Positions 33,991 to 42,790 of a stretch of 64,000 bases of DNA are shown in pieces. A program made the translations under genes and the position numbers. A model generated the notes under the pieces. The model saw only the letters and a program-made list of their open reading frames with translations, made no database searches and was not told where the DNA came from. The stretch comes from Methylorubrum suomiense (GTDB taxonomy: Bacteria > Pseudomonadota > Alphaproteobacteria > Rhizobiales > Beijerinckiaceae): NCBI RefSeq assembly GCF_022179765.1, contig NZ_BPRE01000022.1, positions 1-64,000 of the forward strand, written 5' to 3'. The first letter of the stretch is position 1. Each line of letters opens with the position of its first letter.

Positions 33991-35868
33991 GTGACTAATC
34001 CGGTCTTGGCTCTGCCAGCGACAGAGAAAGCGCGCTGGTTACGTGACTTACGGCGCTTTCTCCCGCTCAAGCCGCAGTTCGTCGTATCCGGCAATGTCCG
34101 GGATCATCAGCTGTCGGATGTCACACCGGGAGCGCCTGTCCCTGTCTCGCTCGCGGCGGCGCTACGGAGCGAATTGCGGGAGGCGGGCTTTGCCAATGTG
34201 CTCTACTTCGACCCCGTAAACGGCTTTCGCCCTCTTCTGGCGCCTGGAGAGGAGCTCCAAACTGCTTTGAGCGCGATGGCGGCGCTGGGCCTGCAGCCGG
34301 ATGCGCAGGGACATGCACCCGCTGGGATCGAACTGCTCGCGACGACACTCGCGCGGATCGCGGCGAGATCCGGTGAGCCGATCGCTCTGCTGATCGACTT
34401 CGCGTCGAGACTGATCATTCGCAACGATGCCCTGAGCGCTGCAGAGCATCAAGCCTTCATGCAGGCGCTCGTCGCCTCCCACGTCGCGCGCTCCCGGCCG
34501 ATTGGAATGCCGCCGCGCCCGTTCTTCAATTCCGTTGTCTGGGTCGTCGACAAGGAAGGCGACTTGCCGGATTGGTTTTTGATCGACAATCCCCGCATCA
34601 GGCACATCCCGGTCGGCAAACCAGACAATCTCGCGCGCGGTGTTCTTGCCCGGGTCCTGCTGAGAAGCCTCGCTGGCCATGCCGATGCGCGCGCGGACGA
34701 GAAGGAGGCCGCCGTAGGTGCCTTCGTCGATGGCACGGACGGGATGCTGTTGGTCGACATGTCCGCCATAGCGCAACTCGCCCGAAGCGAGGGCATTGGC
34801 CTTGCCGCGATCGGCGATGCCGTTCGGCGTTACAAGGTGGGAGTGAGCGAAGATCCCTGGCGACGGATCGACCGCACGAAAGTTCGAAACGGCACGGCGA
34901 CGCTCCAGGCGCGCGTCAAAGGCCAGGACCATGCCGTCACGCACATGCTCGATATCGTCAAACGCGCGGTCACTGGCGTGGGAGCGCCCCGGCGCGGTAG
35001 CCGCCCTCGCGGCGTAGCCTTCCTCGCTGGCCCAACTGGTGTAGGCAAGACTGAACTCGCGAAGGCTCTCACGAGCCTGCTTTTCGGCGACGAGACAGCG
35101 TATATCCGCTTCGACATGTCCGAGTTCTCAGCAGAGCACTCCGACCAGCGCCTGATCGGGGCGCCACCGGGTTATGTCGGTTACGACGTCGGTGGCGAAC
35201 TCACGAACGCGATCCGCGAAAGACCGTTCTCGGTTGTGCTCTTCGATGAAATCGAGAAGGCGCATCCGCGCATCCTCGACAAGTTCTTGCAGGTGCTGGA
35301 CGACGGCGTTCTCACCAGCGGCCGCGGCGATCGGGTCTATTTCTCCGAGGCGTTCATCATCTTCACGTCGAACCTCGGCATCTATCGCCTGGAAGCCGAT
35401 GGATCTCGTGTGGCAAACGTCACGGCCGAGGACGCCTTCTTCGATGTCCAGTCGAAGGTGCGTGCGGAGATCGACCGGCATTTCAAGCTCGTTCTAAATC
35501 GCCCCGAAATCCTGAACAGGATCGGCGACAATGTTTTGGTCTTCGACTTCATGAGACCCGACATCGCCAAATTGATTTTCGAAGGTCAAGTCGATGACGT
35601 ACTTCGCGGAATCGCTGCGGATCAGGGCATCGCTGTCACCATCACTGACGATGCCCGCGCTGCCTTGAGGCAGGCCTGTCTATCCGATCTGTCTAATGGC
35701 GGTCGTGGCATCCGCAACAAGGTCGAAAGCGGGTTGATCAGCCCGCTTGCCCGGGCCCTGTTCGATCACGATGCCGAGCCTGGAGATGCCCTCAGCATCA
35801 CCGCGCTTCATGTGCACCCCGAGGGCGGGACGGTCATTGAACTCACCCGATCCGGGGGGCCGAGTTGA
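33991..35868 (+). CDS. ClpB/ClpA-like AAA+ ATPase with degenerate N-terminal AAA-like half
   Basis: This 625-residue protein has a C-terminal half (about 310-600) that is a complete Clp/Hsp100 AAA+ module. It carries Walker A AGPTGVGKTEL (about 345-355), pore loop GAPPGYVGYD, Walker B VVLFDEIEKAH (about 412-422), sensor IIFTSN and a C-terminal D2-small domain. The N-terminal 300 residues resemble a second AAA fold (LLIDFASRLI; VVWVVDKEGDLPDWF) but have no Walker A, so they are probably structural. The start is GTG at 33991. Its stop overlaps the next ATG (TGATG). It is the first gene of a four-gene operon, and a remodelling role in a defence complex is inferred. Confidence 0.85.
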   Translation: MTNPVLALPATEKARWLRDLRRFLPLKPQFVVSGNVRDHQLSDVTPGAPVPVSLAAALRSELREAGFANVLYFDPVNGFRPLLAPGEELQTALSAMAALGLQPDAQGHAPAGIELLATTLARIAARSGEPIALLIDFASRLIIRNDALSAAEHQAFMQALVASHVARSRPIGMPPRPFFNSVVWVVDKEGDLPDWFLIDNPRIRHIPVGKPDNLARGVLARVLLRSLAGHADARADEKEAAVGAFVDGTDGMLLVDMSAIAQLARSEGIGLAAIGDAVRRYKVGVSEDPWRRIDRTKVRNGTATLQARVKGQDHAVTHMLDIVKRAVTGVGAPRRGSRPRGVAFLAGPTGVGKTELAKALTSLLFGDETAYIRFDMSEFSAEHSDQRLIGAPPGYVGYDVGGELTNAIRERPFSVVLFDEIEKAHPRILDKFLQVLDDGVLTSGRGDRVYFSEAFIIFTSNLGIYRLEADGSRVANVTAEDAFFDVQSKVRAEIDRHFKLVLNRPEILNRIGDNVLVFDFMRPDIAKLIFEGQVDDVLRGIAADQGIAVTITDDARAALRQACLSDLSNGGRGIRNKVESGLISPLARALFDHDAEPGDALSITALHVHPEGGTVIELTRSGGPS

Positions 35869-36509
35869 TGACTGCCCTGGCGCTCTCCCGCATCCATTTT
35901 CCCATCACGACGCTCGGCCCCGGTCAGCGCGTCGGCGTCTGGTTCCAAGGATGCTCGATCCGGTGCCCCGGTTGCGTGTCGATGGATACCTGGGCGGTCG
36001 GCAAGGGTATGACGACGGTTGCTGAAGTGCTGGATGTGCTCGCACCAGCCGTGTCTTTGGCGGATGGTCTGACGGTATCGGGCGGCGAACCGTTCGAGCA
36101 GCCCGAAGCGCTCGCCGCGCTCCTGCGCGGCTGGCACCGGCTCGGCGGCGGGAATGTCCTCGTTTATTCCGGACGCGCCTTCGAAGACTTGAAGCCCGAG
36201 CTATCCAAACTCGGCGGCCTGATCGATGCCATCATTGCGGACCCGTTCGTGCGCGATGCCCCACAAACGCTCGCGCTTCGTGGCAGCGACAACCAACGTC
36301 TCGTGCCACTCACCGCGCGGGGCGTGGAGCTCTTCTCGGCCTATGAGGCTGCCTTGCCTGTCGGAGCACGCGCGCTCGACGTGCTCTTCGACGACGACAC
36401 CGGCGACGCGTTCCTGGTCGGCATTCCGCGACCGGGCGATATGGTGAAGCTTGCTGCGGCGCTGAAAGCCGCCGGTCATTCGGCGGCGACGACAGAGGAC
36501 GTGCGGTGA
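35868..36509 (+). CDS. NrdG/PflA-like radical SAM activase-type protein
   Basis: This 213-residue protein has the radical SAM cluster motif GCSIRCPGC at residues 28-36 (CxxxCxxC, Cys 29, 33, 36), followed by LTVSGGEPFEQPEAL, the GGE SAM-binding motif. Size and layout match the small activases of anaerobic ribonucleotide reductase and glycyl-radical enzymes. No glycyl-radical partner is encoded nearby, so the substrate may be another operon product or a nucleotide. It overlaps both neighbours. A radical SAM gene in a kinase/helicase/nuclease operon is unusual. Confidence 0.85.
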   Translation: MTALALSRIHFPITTLGPGQRVGVWFQGCSIRCPGCVSMDTWAVGKGMTTVAEVLDVLAPAVSLADGLTVSGGEPFEQPEALAALLRGWHRLGGGNVLVYSGRAFEDLKPELSKLGGLIDAIIADPFVRDAPQTLALRGSDNQRLVPLTARGVELFSAYEAALPVGARALDVLFDDDTGDAFLVGIPRPGDMVKLAAALKAAGHSAATTEDVR

Positions 36510-39500
36510 CCAATACGACCAACGATCTTCCGGTGATCGTCCGCGTCTGCCCCTTTTGTGGCAGTGAGCGCCCTCCGTCGGAAATGACCTGCGGGAATTG
36601 CGACTACTACATCGGCGATGAAGAATTGCGCGCCGCTGGAAGTTCGCAGCCGCATCAGCCGGTCGATCTCCCGCCCTCGGAACCGCGACCTGTCGAGCCG
36701 ACGCCTTGCTGCGTCAACGGTCACCCGGTGGAGCCCGGGGACCAGATGTGCATGGTCTGCGGCGGCGAGATCGCGGAGGGCCATCCTGTCGATCCAGGAC
36801 CTGCTCCGGAGCCTGATCGGCCCGCTGAGGAAGGAGACGCCCCCGCCTTCGAGGGCTTTCGAGATATCCGTCGAGCGGCGGCGGGGACCGCAACAGGTCC
36901 CTGGGATGTCTACGACGCCGTGCGGGAAGCCGATGGCAGTCCGGCCCGGATCGTCCACTACCACGCGGGGAGCGAGCCCGACCCCGCGGTACACGAGGCC
37001 CTGCGGCGCCTGCCCACCGACCACGTCCCGGAGCTTCTGGCGACTGGGCGCATCACCGGGCGCACCTTCGAGGCTGTCGAGCCCATGCCCAACGGCTCGC
37101 TCGACGCCGCCGGATGGTTGGAGCCGGAAAGGCTGCGCACCGCCATCAATGAGCTTGGTCGGGCTCTGCACTCTTTCAGCGAAGCAGGATTACGGCATCG
37201 CGACCTGCGGCCGGCGACTGTGCTTATCCGCGATCCCGAAAGCCTCGACCTTGTCGTCACGGGATGGGGCTCGGCACGGCTGTCGGATTTCGATCTGGAA
37301 CAGGTCGCGCCGCTCGAATTGTCCCGCTACTCCGCCCCCGAGGCCATTGTCGGCGCGGTGAGCGCCGCGTCGGATTGGTGGTCGCTGGGGATGATCGTCC
37401 TGGAACAGGCAACGCGTGGGGCGTGCTTCGCCGGGACCGAAGACCTCGCTTTCCGACTGCATGTCGTCACGCGCGGTATTTCCATCCCCGACACAATCGA
37501 TGGTGAGATCAGGACGCTCCTTCGTGGATTGCTCGTCCGCGCCCCGCACCGACGTTGGGGAGGCCGGGAGGTCAGCGCCTGGCTCAATGGGGCCCCGCCT
37601 CCACTGCCCTTACCGGACCCGTCTGAAACCGATGAGCGGGCGGGGCCCGCGATCCGTCTTGCGGGTCGGAGTTTCACCGACCCGGCGACGTTCGCGCTGG
37701 CGGCAGCAGAAGCCGGCCATTGGGACGAAGCGGCGACGCTGACGGCCAACGGGACCACGGCGACGTGGCTGGCAGAGCGCAAGGAGGATGCGCGTATCCT
37801 CTCGCTGGTCAGGAGTGCTTCGACGGCTGACGGCCTCGACACGGATCTGCGGCACGCGATCGCCATGATGGCCATGAACCCCGCGCTGCCGTTGTCGGTC
37901 CGGGGCGAGATCGTCACCCCTGCTTGGCTGATGGCGCATCCCGAGCAGGGCTATGCCTTGGTGACCGGCGATGCGCCGAGACACTTGGAACGGCTCGGGC
38001 GCGAGGCATGGCTTCCCCGCCTCAGAGCCCGTGCTGCCGCCGTCCGGGAGCGCGCCCAACGTCTTGAGGTCGAACTCGACGAAGATCGGGCTCGCGTCGC
38101 GCTGCTTGCAACATCGCGGGCCAATCTGGACGCCGAGCGTGAGGCGAGACGCGTCCTGTTTCCCGACACGGACCATGCCGGCCTTGCCATGCTCGTCGAG
38201 CGGTCTCGGCTTAGCGACGAGGACGTGATCATCCTCATTAGCGCGGCTCTCCATCAGTTCGTGCCGATGGAGGCGCTGGTCGAAGCGACGCGAACGGCCG
38301 CTGCTTCGGCTGGCATACCGACGGATGAGGCCGCACTGCGCACAACGCTTGCTGCCTCTCGGCGCGAGATCTTCACGGCGGTCGATGCGCGCATCGCCAA
38401 TTTCGCCCGCTGCGGCAATCCCGCGATCGATGAGTGGGCCGATGCTTATCGAGTCGAACGCAGGATGCCGCTGGCGCGGGCGGCGACCCTGCTGGCAGTG
38501 TCCGAAGACCAGTGGAAGGAGCCCCCGCGCCAGCAATACGTCGCCAAACTGATGGACGTCTTCGAGAAGCGGCTCTCCGCCACGGTGGGCCGGGGTCCAC
38601 TCGTCCGCTTCGTGCTGGGTAAGACCACGCCCAGGCTCGACCTGATGGAACTCGGATCAGGCTCGCGCCCGGCCGAGGCGCTGCTGAACCAGATCCTGGC
38701 TCGGGGCGAAGCCGCGACGCCGATCGATCCCGACGCTCTGGCAGCAGATCAGAACATCGCGTACCGCCTTCGTCACCTGGTCAATTACGCCCAGACCTTC
38801 GTTCGCGATACGGGCATCGACGGACGGTATCTTGGCTTCCCGATACTGCACGCCCGCGACATGCGTCCCGGACGGTCCAACACCAAGCCGCGCATCGCGC
38901 CCATTCTGCTGTGGCCGGTGTCGATCGACCTGCCGAGCGGTGCGGGTCAGACGGCAAGTCTGGCCTTCGACCGTGGGCGAGAGGAGGTGCGGCTCAATCC
39001 AGCGCTCGAAGGGCTCCTCGGCAAAGAGGCCTTCGCGCAATGGCGTTCGGCAGCCGAAGACCTCTTGAAGCGTCCAGCTCTGCGGCTTGGCGAGGCGATG
39101 GATGGGTTTGGCCATCTCGCTGAACCGCAGGGACACTCCCTCGCCCGGTTACCCGGGAAGGATGCGGTTCCTACGGTGCCCATGGCGTTGTGTCCTTCGG
39201 CGGTGCTGTTCAACGCCGAGTTTGCCGGCCAGTCGCTCGTCGAGGATCTCCGCCAGCTGCGCGCTCAACCTGTGGCCGGGACGGCGCTCGATCCCGCTCT
39301 CAGGGTCTCCGGTACGCCCGCAGCTCCTCGACCGGAGCCCGTGCCGGAACGTGACCGCTTCGGCACGGCGGAAGGCGACCCATCGCAGGACGCGGCGGTT
39401 CTCGCATCGCGACTGGCGCCGGGCCTCCTCGTCGAGGGACCGCCCGGAACCGGCAAGAGCCAGACGATCGTCAACATCCTGGCCGACGTCATCGGGCGCG

Positions 39501-42500
39501 GTGAGACCGCTCTGGTCGTCTGCCAGAAGCAGGCGGCGCTCAAGGTGGTGCAAAAGCGGATGGACGCGGAGGGGCTCGGAGAGCGCCTTTTCATGGTCAA
39601 CGATATCAACCGCGACCGCGAGGGCATCTTCCGTGCGCTGCGCGATCAGGTTGCGGCCCTCGGTGCCGGCGATGCCGAAGCGCTTGCCGCCCTGCGGAAA
39701 CAGAGGGATGCCAAGGCGGCACGCATCGAGATCAATGAAAAGGATCTCGACCGCGGACACGAGACCCTCCACGTCGTGGATGACGCGGCGGGCCTGACCT
39801 ACCGCCAGATGCTAGGCGAGCTCCTCGCAATCGAAGAAGACGGTCTCGCGATCGATGCTCCGCAACTGCGCCGAATGCTGGCGAACGGCGGAGCCGACGC
39901 CGTGGCGCGTCTCGAAGAGGAATGTGGGCCTCACGCGTCCCTGTGGCTCGCGTCGGCCTTCGAAGGCAGCGCCCTGGCAGCGTTGAAGCCGTTCCCGGTC
40001 GATCACGCGACGGTCACGGCATTCCAGGCGGCCCTCGCTAGCTTCGGTGCGGCGGAGGAAGCCCGCGAAGCCCTGCTCGCCGACTTGCCTCCCTCGTTCG
40101 AGATCGAGGATCCCACTCCCCATCGAGCCTGGCTCGATACCGGGGCTCGGCATTTGGCGGCCATGACCGACGAACGCCGTGAGAGGCTTCGTGCGTGGTT
40201 TCCGCTGTTCAAGAGCGAGACGGGAAACGAGACGCCCGGCAACCGCATCGCCCGCGATCTTGCGGCCCTCGCCTCCGACTTGCAGAATGCAGCGCCGGCC
40301 CAAGCAGAAGGCAAGCTCTTCGAGCCGGTGGCCGCGCTCTCCGATCAGGACTTGCAGGTCCGATCTGCCGAGGCGCGAGAGGCGACGGCTCCGGTCGGGT
40401 TCTTCGGCAGGCTGAGTCCGCGTCGGCGACGCCTTAGGAAGTCCTGCCGTGATTACTTGATCGGTCTCGGACAGGCGGGCGATGAATCCGGCCTCTCGAC
40501 TCTCGCGGCGGCGACGGCGCGGGAAGGCATAGTCAGGCCGCTGCGCAAGCGCCTCGACAGCCTGCGCTCGACCCTCGGGCTGGCGCCAGCCTCGACACCG
40601 GCACCGCTGCAATCCCTGCGGGACGAGACAACAGCCATCGCGTCGTCTCTCAGAGAAGCTGCGAAGGATTCCGAGGCAGCCTTGTCCTGCCCGCGACGCG
40701 CAGACGCCGAGCACGTGATCGAGTCCGGCTCCGGTTCGGCCCTTCATGCTCTCGCAATCGGCTACCAGTCCGCCTTCCGACGCCACGCCGCCCGCGAGGC
40801 GAGCCTGAAGGCTCTGGAGCCGTTGGCAGCGTCGTTCAGTGACGAACTGACAACACGCTGTGTCGATGCCATCCGCCGGGGCGGCTCCATGCCGCAAACG
40901 GTGCAAGCGATCATGGCGGCTCTGCCAACGCTGTCGGCCTTCCAGCGCTTCCGGGCGTGGGCGGCGTCGCTCGACGCGGAAAGCCTCGCCGCGTTTTCTG
41001 CTCTGCGGCCGCACGCGGATGTATTGAATCGCGCCCCGGCCGGAGCACTCGACGAAGTGGTGCGAGCAACCCTTCGGCGCGAGGCTCTGCTCGGTTGGAC
41101 AACGCGCATCGAGACGGAGCATCCAGAACTCTCGGTCGACATGGCCGAGACGGCGCGCAAGGTCGCCAACTTGGCGCGGCTCGACACGGAGATGCGGGAT
41201 CTGAACCGAAAGGTGCTGGCTCACGGCATCGATCCGGCTTCGATCGGCACCCAAGCGGATTGGAATGTCGTCACGGCTCTTTGGGGGCCGCGCCCGATGA
41301 GCCTTCGGGGCGCCTTCGAGAGGGGTGAAGCCCTCGGGCTCATGCGCCTGCGGCCGATTTGGCTCATGGGACCCGATGTGGCGAGCCGCCTGCTTCCCCT
41401 AAAGCCCGGCATCTTCGACCTCGTGATTTTCGACGAGGCTTCACAAATCCCCGTCGAGCAGGCCGTGCCTGCCCTCTTCCGCGGGCGAAGGGTCGTCGTC
41501 GCTGGCGACGAGAAGCAGATGCCGCCGAGCGCCTTTTTCTCTGGAAGAGCGGAGGAGGAGGACGACGACGAGATCGACGAGCAGCCCGATGAAGCGGCCA
41601 CCGAGGCCGAACGCTCGGCGCTCGAAGATGCCTGGAACAAGAAAGACGTCACCGCGTGCCCGGACCTCCTGCAGCTTGCGCGAGGATGCCTGCCGGCCAC
41701 GACATTGCAGATCCACTACAGATCGACCTACCGCGAGCTCATCGGCTTCTCGAACGGTGCCTTCTACGGAAACTGCCTCAGCGTTCCCGCCCGGCACCCC
41801 GACGAGGAGATCCGTCGCGGCAAGCCGATCGAGGTACTCCGGGTCGACGGCGTCTATGACGCGCAGACGAACCCGGAGGAGGCGGACCGCCTGGTCGAGC
41901 TCTTGGCTGACGTTTGGTCAGCTCCCTTTGCGGAGAGGCCGAGCATCGGCATCGTGACCTTCAACAAGAAGCAGGCCGACCTCGTCACCGACAAGATCGA
42001 GGAGCGCGCCGGGGCGGACCCGACGTTCCTCGCCGCGCTGAAGGCTGAACGCGAACGGAATCAGGGCGGCGAAGACATGGGCTTCTTCGTCAAGAACGTC
42101 GAGAACGTCCAAGGCGACGAGCGCGATTGGATCGTCTTCAGCACCACGTTCGGCCGTGACCGTCGGGGAGCCTTCCGCCGGTTCTTCGGCGTCCTCGGCC
42201 AGACGGGTGGCGAGCGACGGCTCAACGTCGCGGTCACGCGCGCCCGGGAGAAGATCGTCGTCGTGACCTCGATGCCGTTCAGCGAAATCTCGGACTGGCA
42301 CGCAGCCGGGCGCGTGCCACACAAGCCCCGCGACTTTCTTCAAGCCTATCTCGATTATGCGGCGAAGATGGCCTCTGGAGACGTCGCCGCCGCGCGGGCG
42401 CTCCAAACGCGCCTCGCGCCGGGCCAGGGCAAGATCAAGATCGGCACTGTCCAGCACGACGGCTTGGCTCAGGCCGTCGGGCGATACATCCGCGAACTCG

Positions 42501-42790
42501 GTTACGAGCCGGTGCCGTCCGCGGACGAAACCGACGTCTTCGGGTTGGACTATGCGATCGTCGATTCACGGACGGGCCTTTTCGGCCTCGGAATCGAATG
42601 CGACTCTCCGCGTCACCGTCTCCTCCAAAAGGCGAGAGCCCGCGAAGTCTGGCGGCCCAAGGTGCTAGGCCGCGCCGTGCCGCGCACGCACCGCGTCTCA
42701 TCGAGCGCTTGGTACAGCCGGCCGGAAGCTGAGCGGGCAAGGCTTCGGGAGGCTCTTGCGACAGCCATTGTGAGGGAGGCGGCGGAATGA
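36506..42790 (+). CDS. Giant zinc-ribbon / kinase-like / SF1 helicase / nuclease protein
   Basis: This is a 2094-residue protein. Two zinc ribbons come first (Cys 15, 18, 29, 32; then 68/69, 82, 85). A protein-kinase-like domain follows at about 130-360 with HRDLRPATVLI (231-241), SAPEA and SDWWSLG. The DFG position reads TGWGS, so it may be catalytically dead. A helical region follows (about 380-850). An SF1 DNA2/NAM7-type helicase contains VEGPPGTGKSQT (about 976-987), FDEASQIP (about 1640), AGDEKQMPPS and NVENVQGDERDW. The C-terminus (about 1985-2094) has GLDYAIVDS ... FGLGIECDSPRHR, an MTES_1575/DUF559-type PD-(D/E)XK nuclease pattern. The start is GTG at 36506, overlapping the previous stop by 4 bases. 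It is probably a defence effector that recognises and cuts foreign nucleic acid (inference). Confidence 0.85.
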   Translation: MTNTTNDLPVIVRVCPFCGSERPPSEMTCGNCDYYIGDEELRAAGSSQPHQPVDLPPSEPRPVEPTPCCVNGHPVEPGDQMCMVCGGEIAEGHPVDPGPAPEPDRPAEEGDAPAFEGFRDIRRAAAGTATGPWDVYDAVREADGSPARIVHYHAGSEPDPAVHEALRRLPTDHVPELLATGRITGRTFEAVEPMPNGSLDAAGWLEPERLRTAINELGRALHSFSEAGLRHRDLRPATVLIRDPESLDLVVTGWGSARLSDFDLEQVAPLELSRYSAPEAIVGAVSAASDWWSLGMIVLEQATRGACFAGTEDLAFRLHVVTRGISIPDTIDGEIRTLLRGLLVRAPHRRWGGREVSAWLNGAPPPLPLPDPSETDERAGPAIRLAGRSFTDPATFALAAAEAGHWDEAATLTANGTTATWLAERKEDARILSLVRSASTADGLDTDLRHAIAMMAMNPALPLSVRGEIVTPAWLMAHPEQGYALVTGDAPRHLERLGREAWLPRLRARAAAVRERAQRLEVELDEDRARVALLATSRANLDAEREARRVLFPDTDHAGLAMLVERSRLSDEDVIILISAALHQFVPMEALVEATRTAAASAGIPTDEAALRTTLAASRREIFTAVDARIANFARCGNPAIDEWADAYRVERRMPLARAATLLAVSEDQWKEPPRQQYVAKLMDVFEKRLSATVGRGPLVRFVLGKTTPRLDLMELGSGSRPAEALLNQILARGEAATPIDPDALAADQNIAYRLRHLVNYAQTFVRDTGIDGRYLGFPILHARDMRPGRSNTKPRIAPILLWPVSIDLPSGAGQTASLAFDRGREEVRLNPALEGLLGKEAFAQWRSAAEDLLKRPALRLGEAMDGFGHLAEPQGHSLARLPGKDAVPTVPMALCPSAVLFNAEFAGQSLVEDLRQLRAQPVAGTALDPALRVSGTPAAPRPEPVPERDRFGTAEGDPSQDAAVLASRLAPGLLVEGPPGTGKSQTIVNILADVIGRGETALVVCQKQAALKVVQKRMDAEGLGERLFMVNDINRDREGIFRALRDQVAALGAGDAEALAALRKQRDAKAARIEINEKDLDRGHETLHVVDDAAGLTYRQMLGELLAIEEDGLAIDAPQLRRMLANGGADAVARLEEECGPHASLWLASAFEGSALAALKPFPVDHATVTAFQAALASFGAAEEAREALLADLPPSFEIEDPTPHRAWLDTGARHLAAMTDERRERLRAWFPLFKSETGNETPGNRIARDLAALASDLQNAAPAQAEGKLFEPVAALSDQDLQVRSAEAREATAPVGFFGRLSPRRRRLRKSCRDYLIGLGQAGDESGLSTLAAATAREGIVRPLRKRLDSLRSTLGLAPASTPAPLQSLRDETTAIASSLREAAKDSEAALSCPRRADAEHVIESGSGSALHALAIGYQSAFRRHAAREASLKALEPLAASFSDELTTRCVDAIRRGGSMPQTVQAIMAALPTLSAFQRFRAWAASLDAESLAAFSALRPHADVLNRAPAGALDEVVRATLRREALLGWTTRIETEHPELSVDMAETARKVANLARLDTEMRDLNRKVLAHGIDPASIGTQADWNVVTALWGPRPMSLRGAFERGEALGLMRLRPIWLMGPDVASRLLPLKPGIFDLVIFDEASQIPVEQAVPALFRGRRVVVAGDEKQMPPSAFFSGRAEEEDDDEIDEQPDEAATEAERSALEDAWNKKDVTACPDLLQLARGCLPATTLQIHYRSTYRELIGFSNGAFYGNCLSVPARHPDEEIRRGKPIEVLRVDGVYDAQTNPEEADRLVELLADVWSAPFAERPSIGIVTFNKKQADLVTDKIEERAGADPTFLAALKAERERNQGGEDMGFFVKNVENVQGDERDWIVFSTTFGRDRRGAFRRFFGVLGQTGGERRLNVAVTRAREKIVVVTSMPFSEISDWHAAGRVPHKPRDFLQAYLDYAAKMASGDVAAARALQTRLAPGQGKIKIGTVQHDGLAQAVGRYIRELGYEPVPSADETDVFGLDYAIVDSRTGLFGLGIECDSPRHRLLQKARAREVWRPKVLGRAVPRTHRVSSSAWYSRPEAERARLREALATAIVREAAE

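Noticed and set aside
39812..41254. Long minus-strand frame opposite the helicase gene
   Set aside because: No motif; lies inside the coding span of the giant protein.
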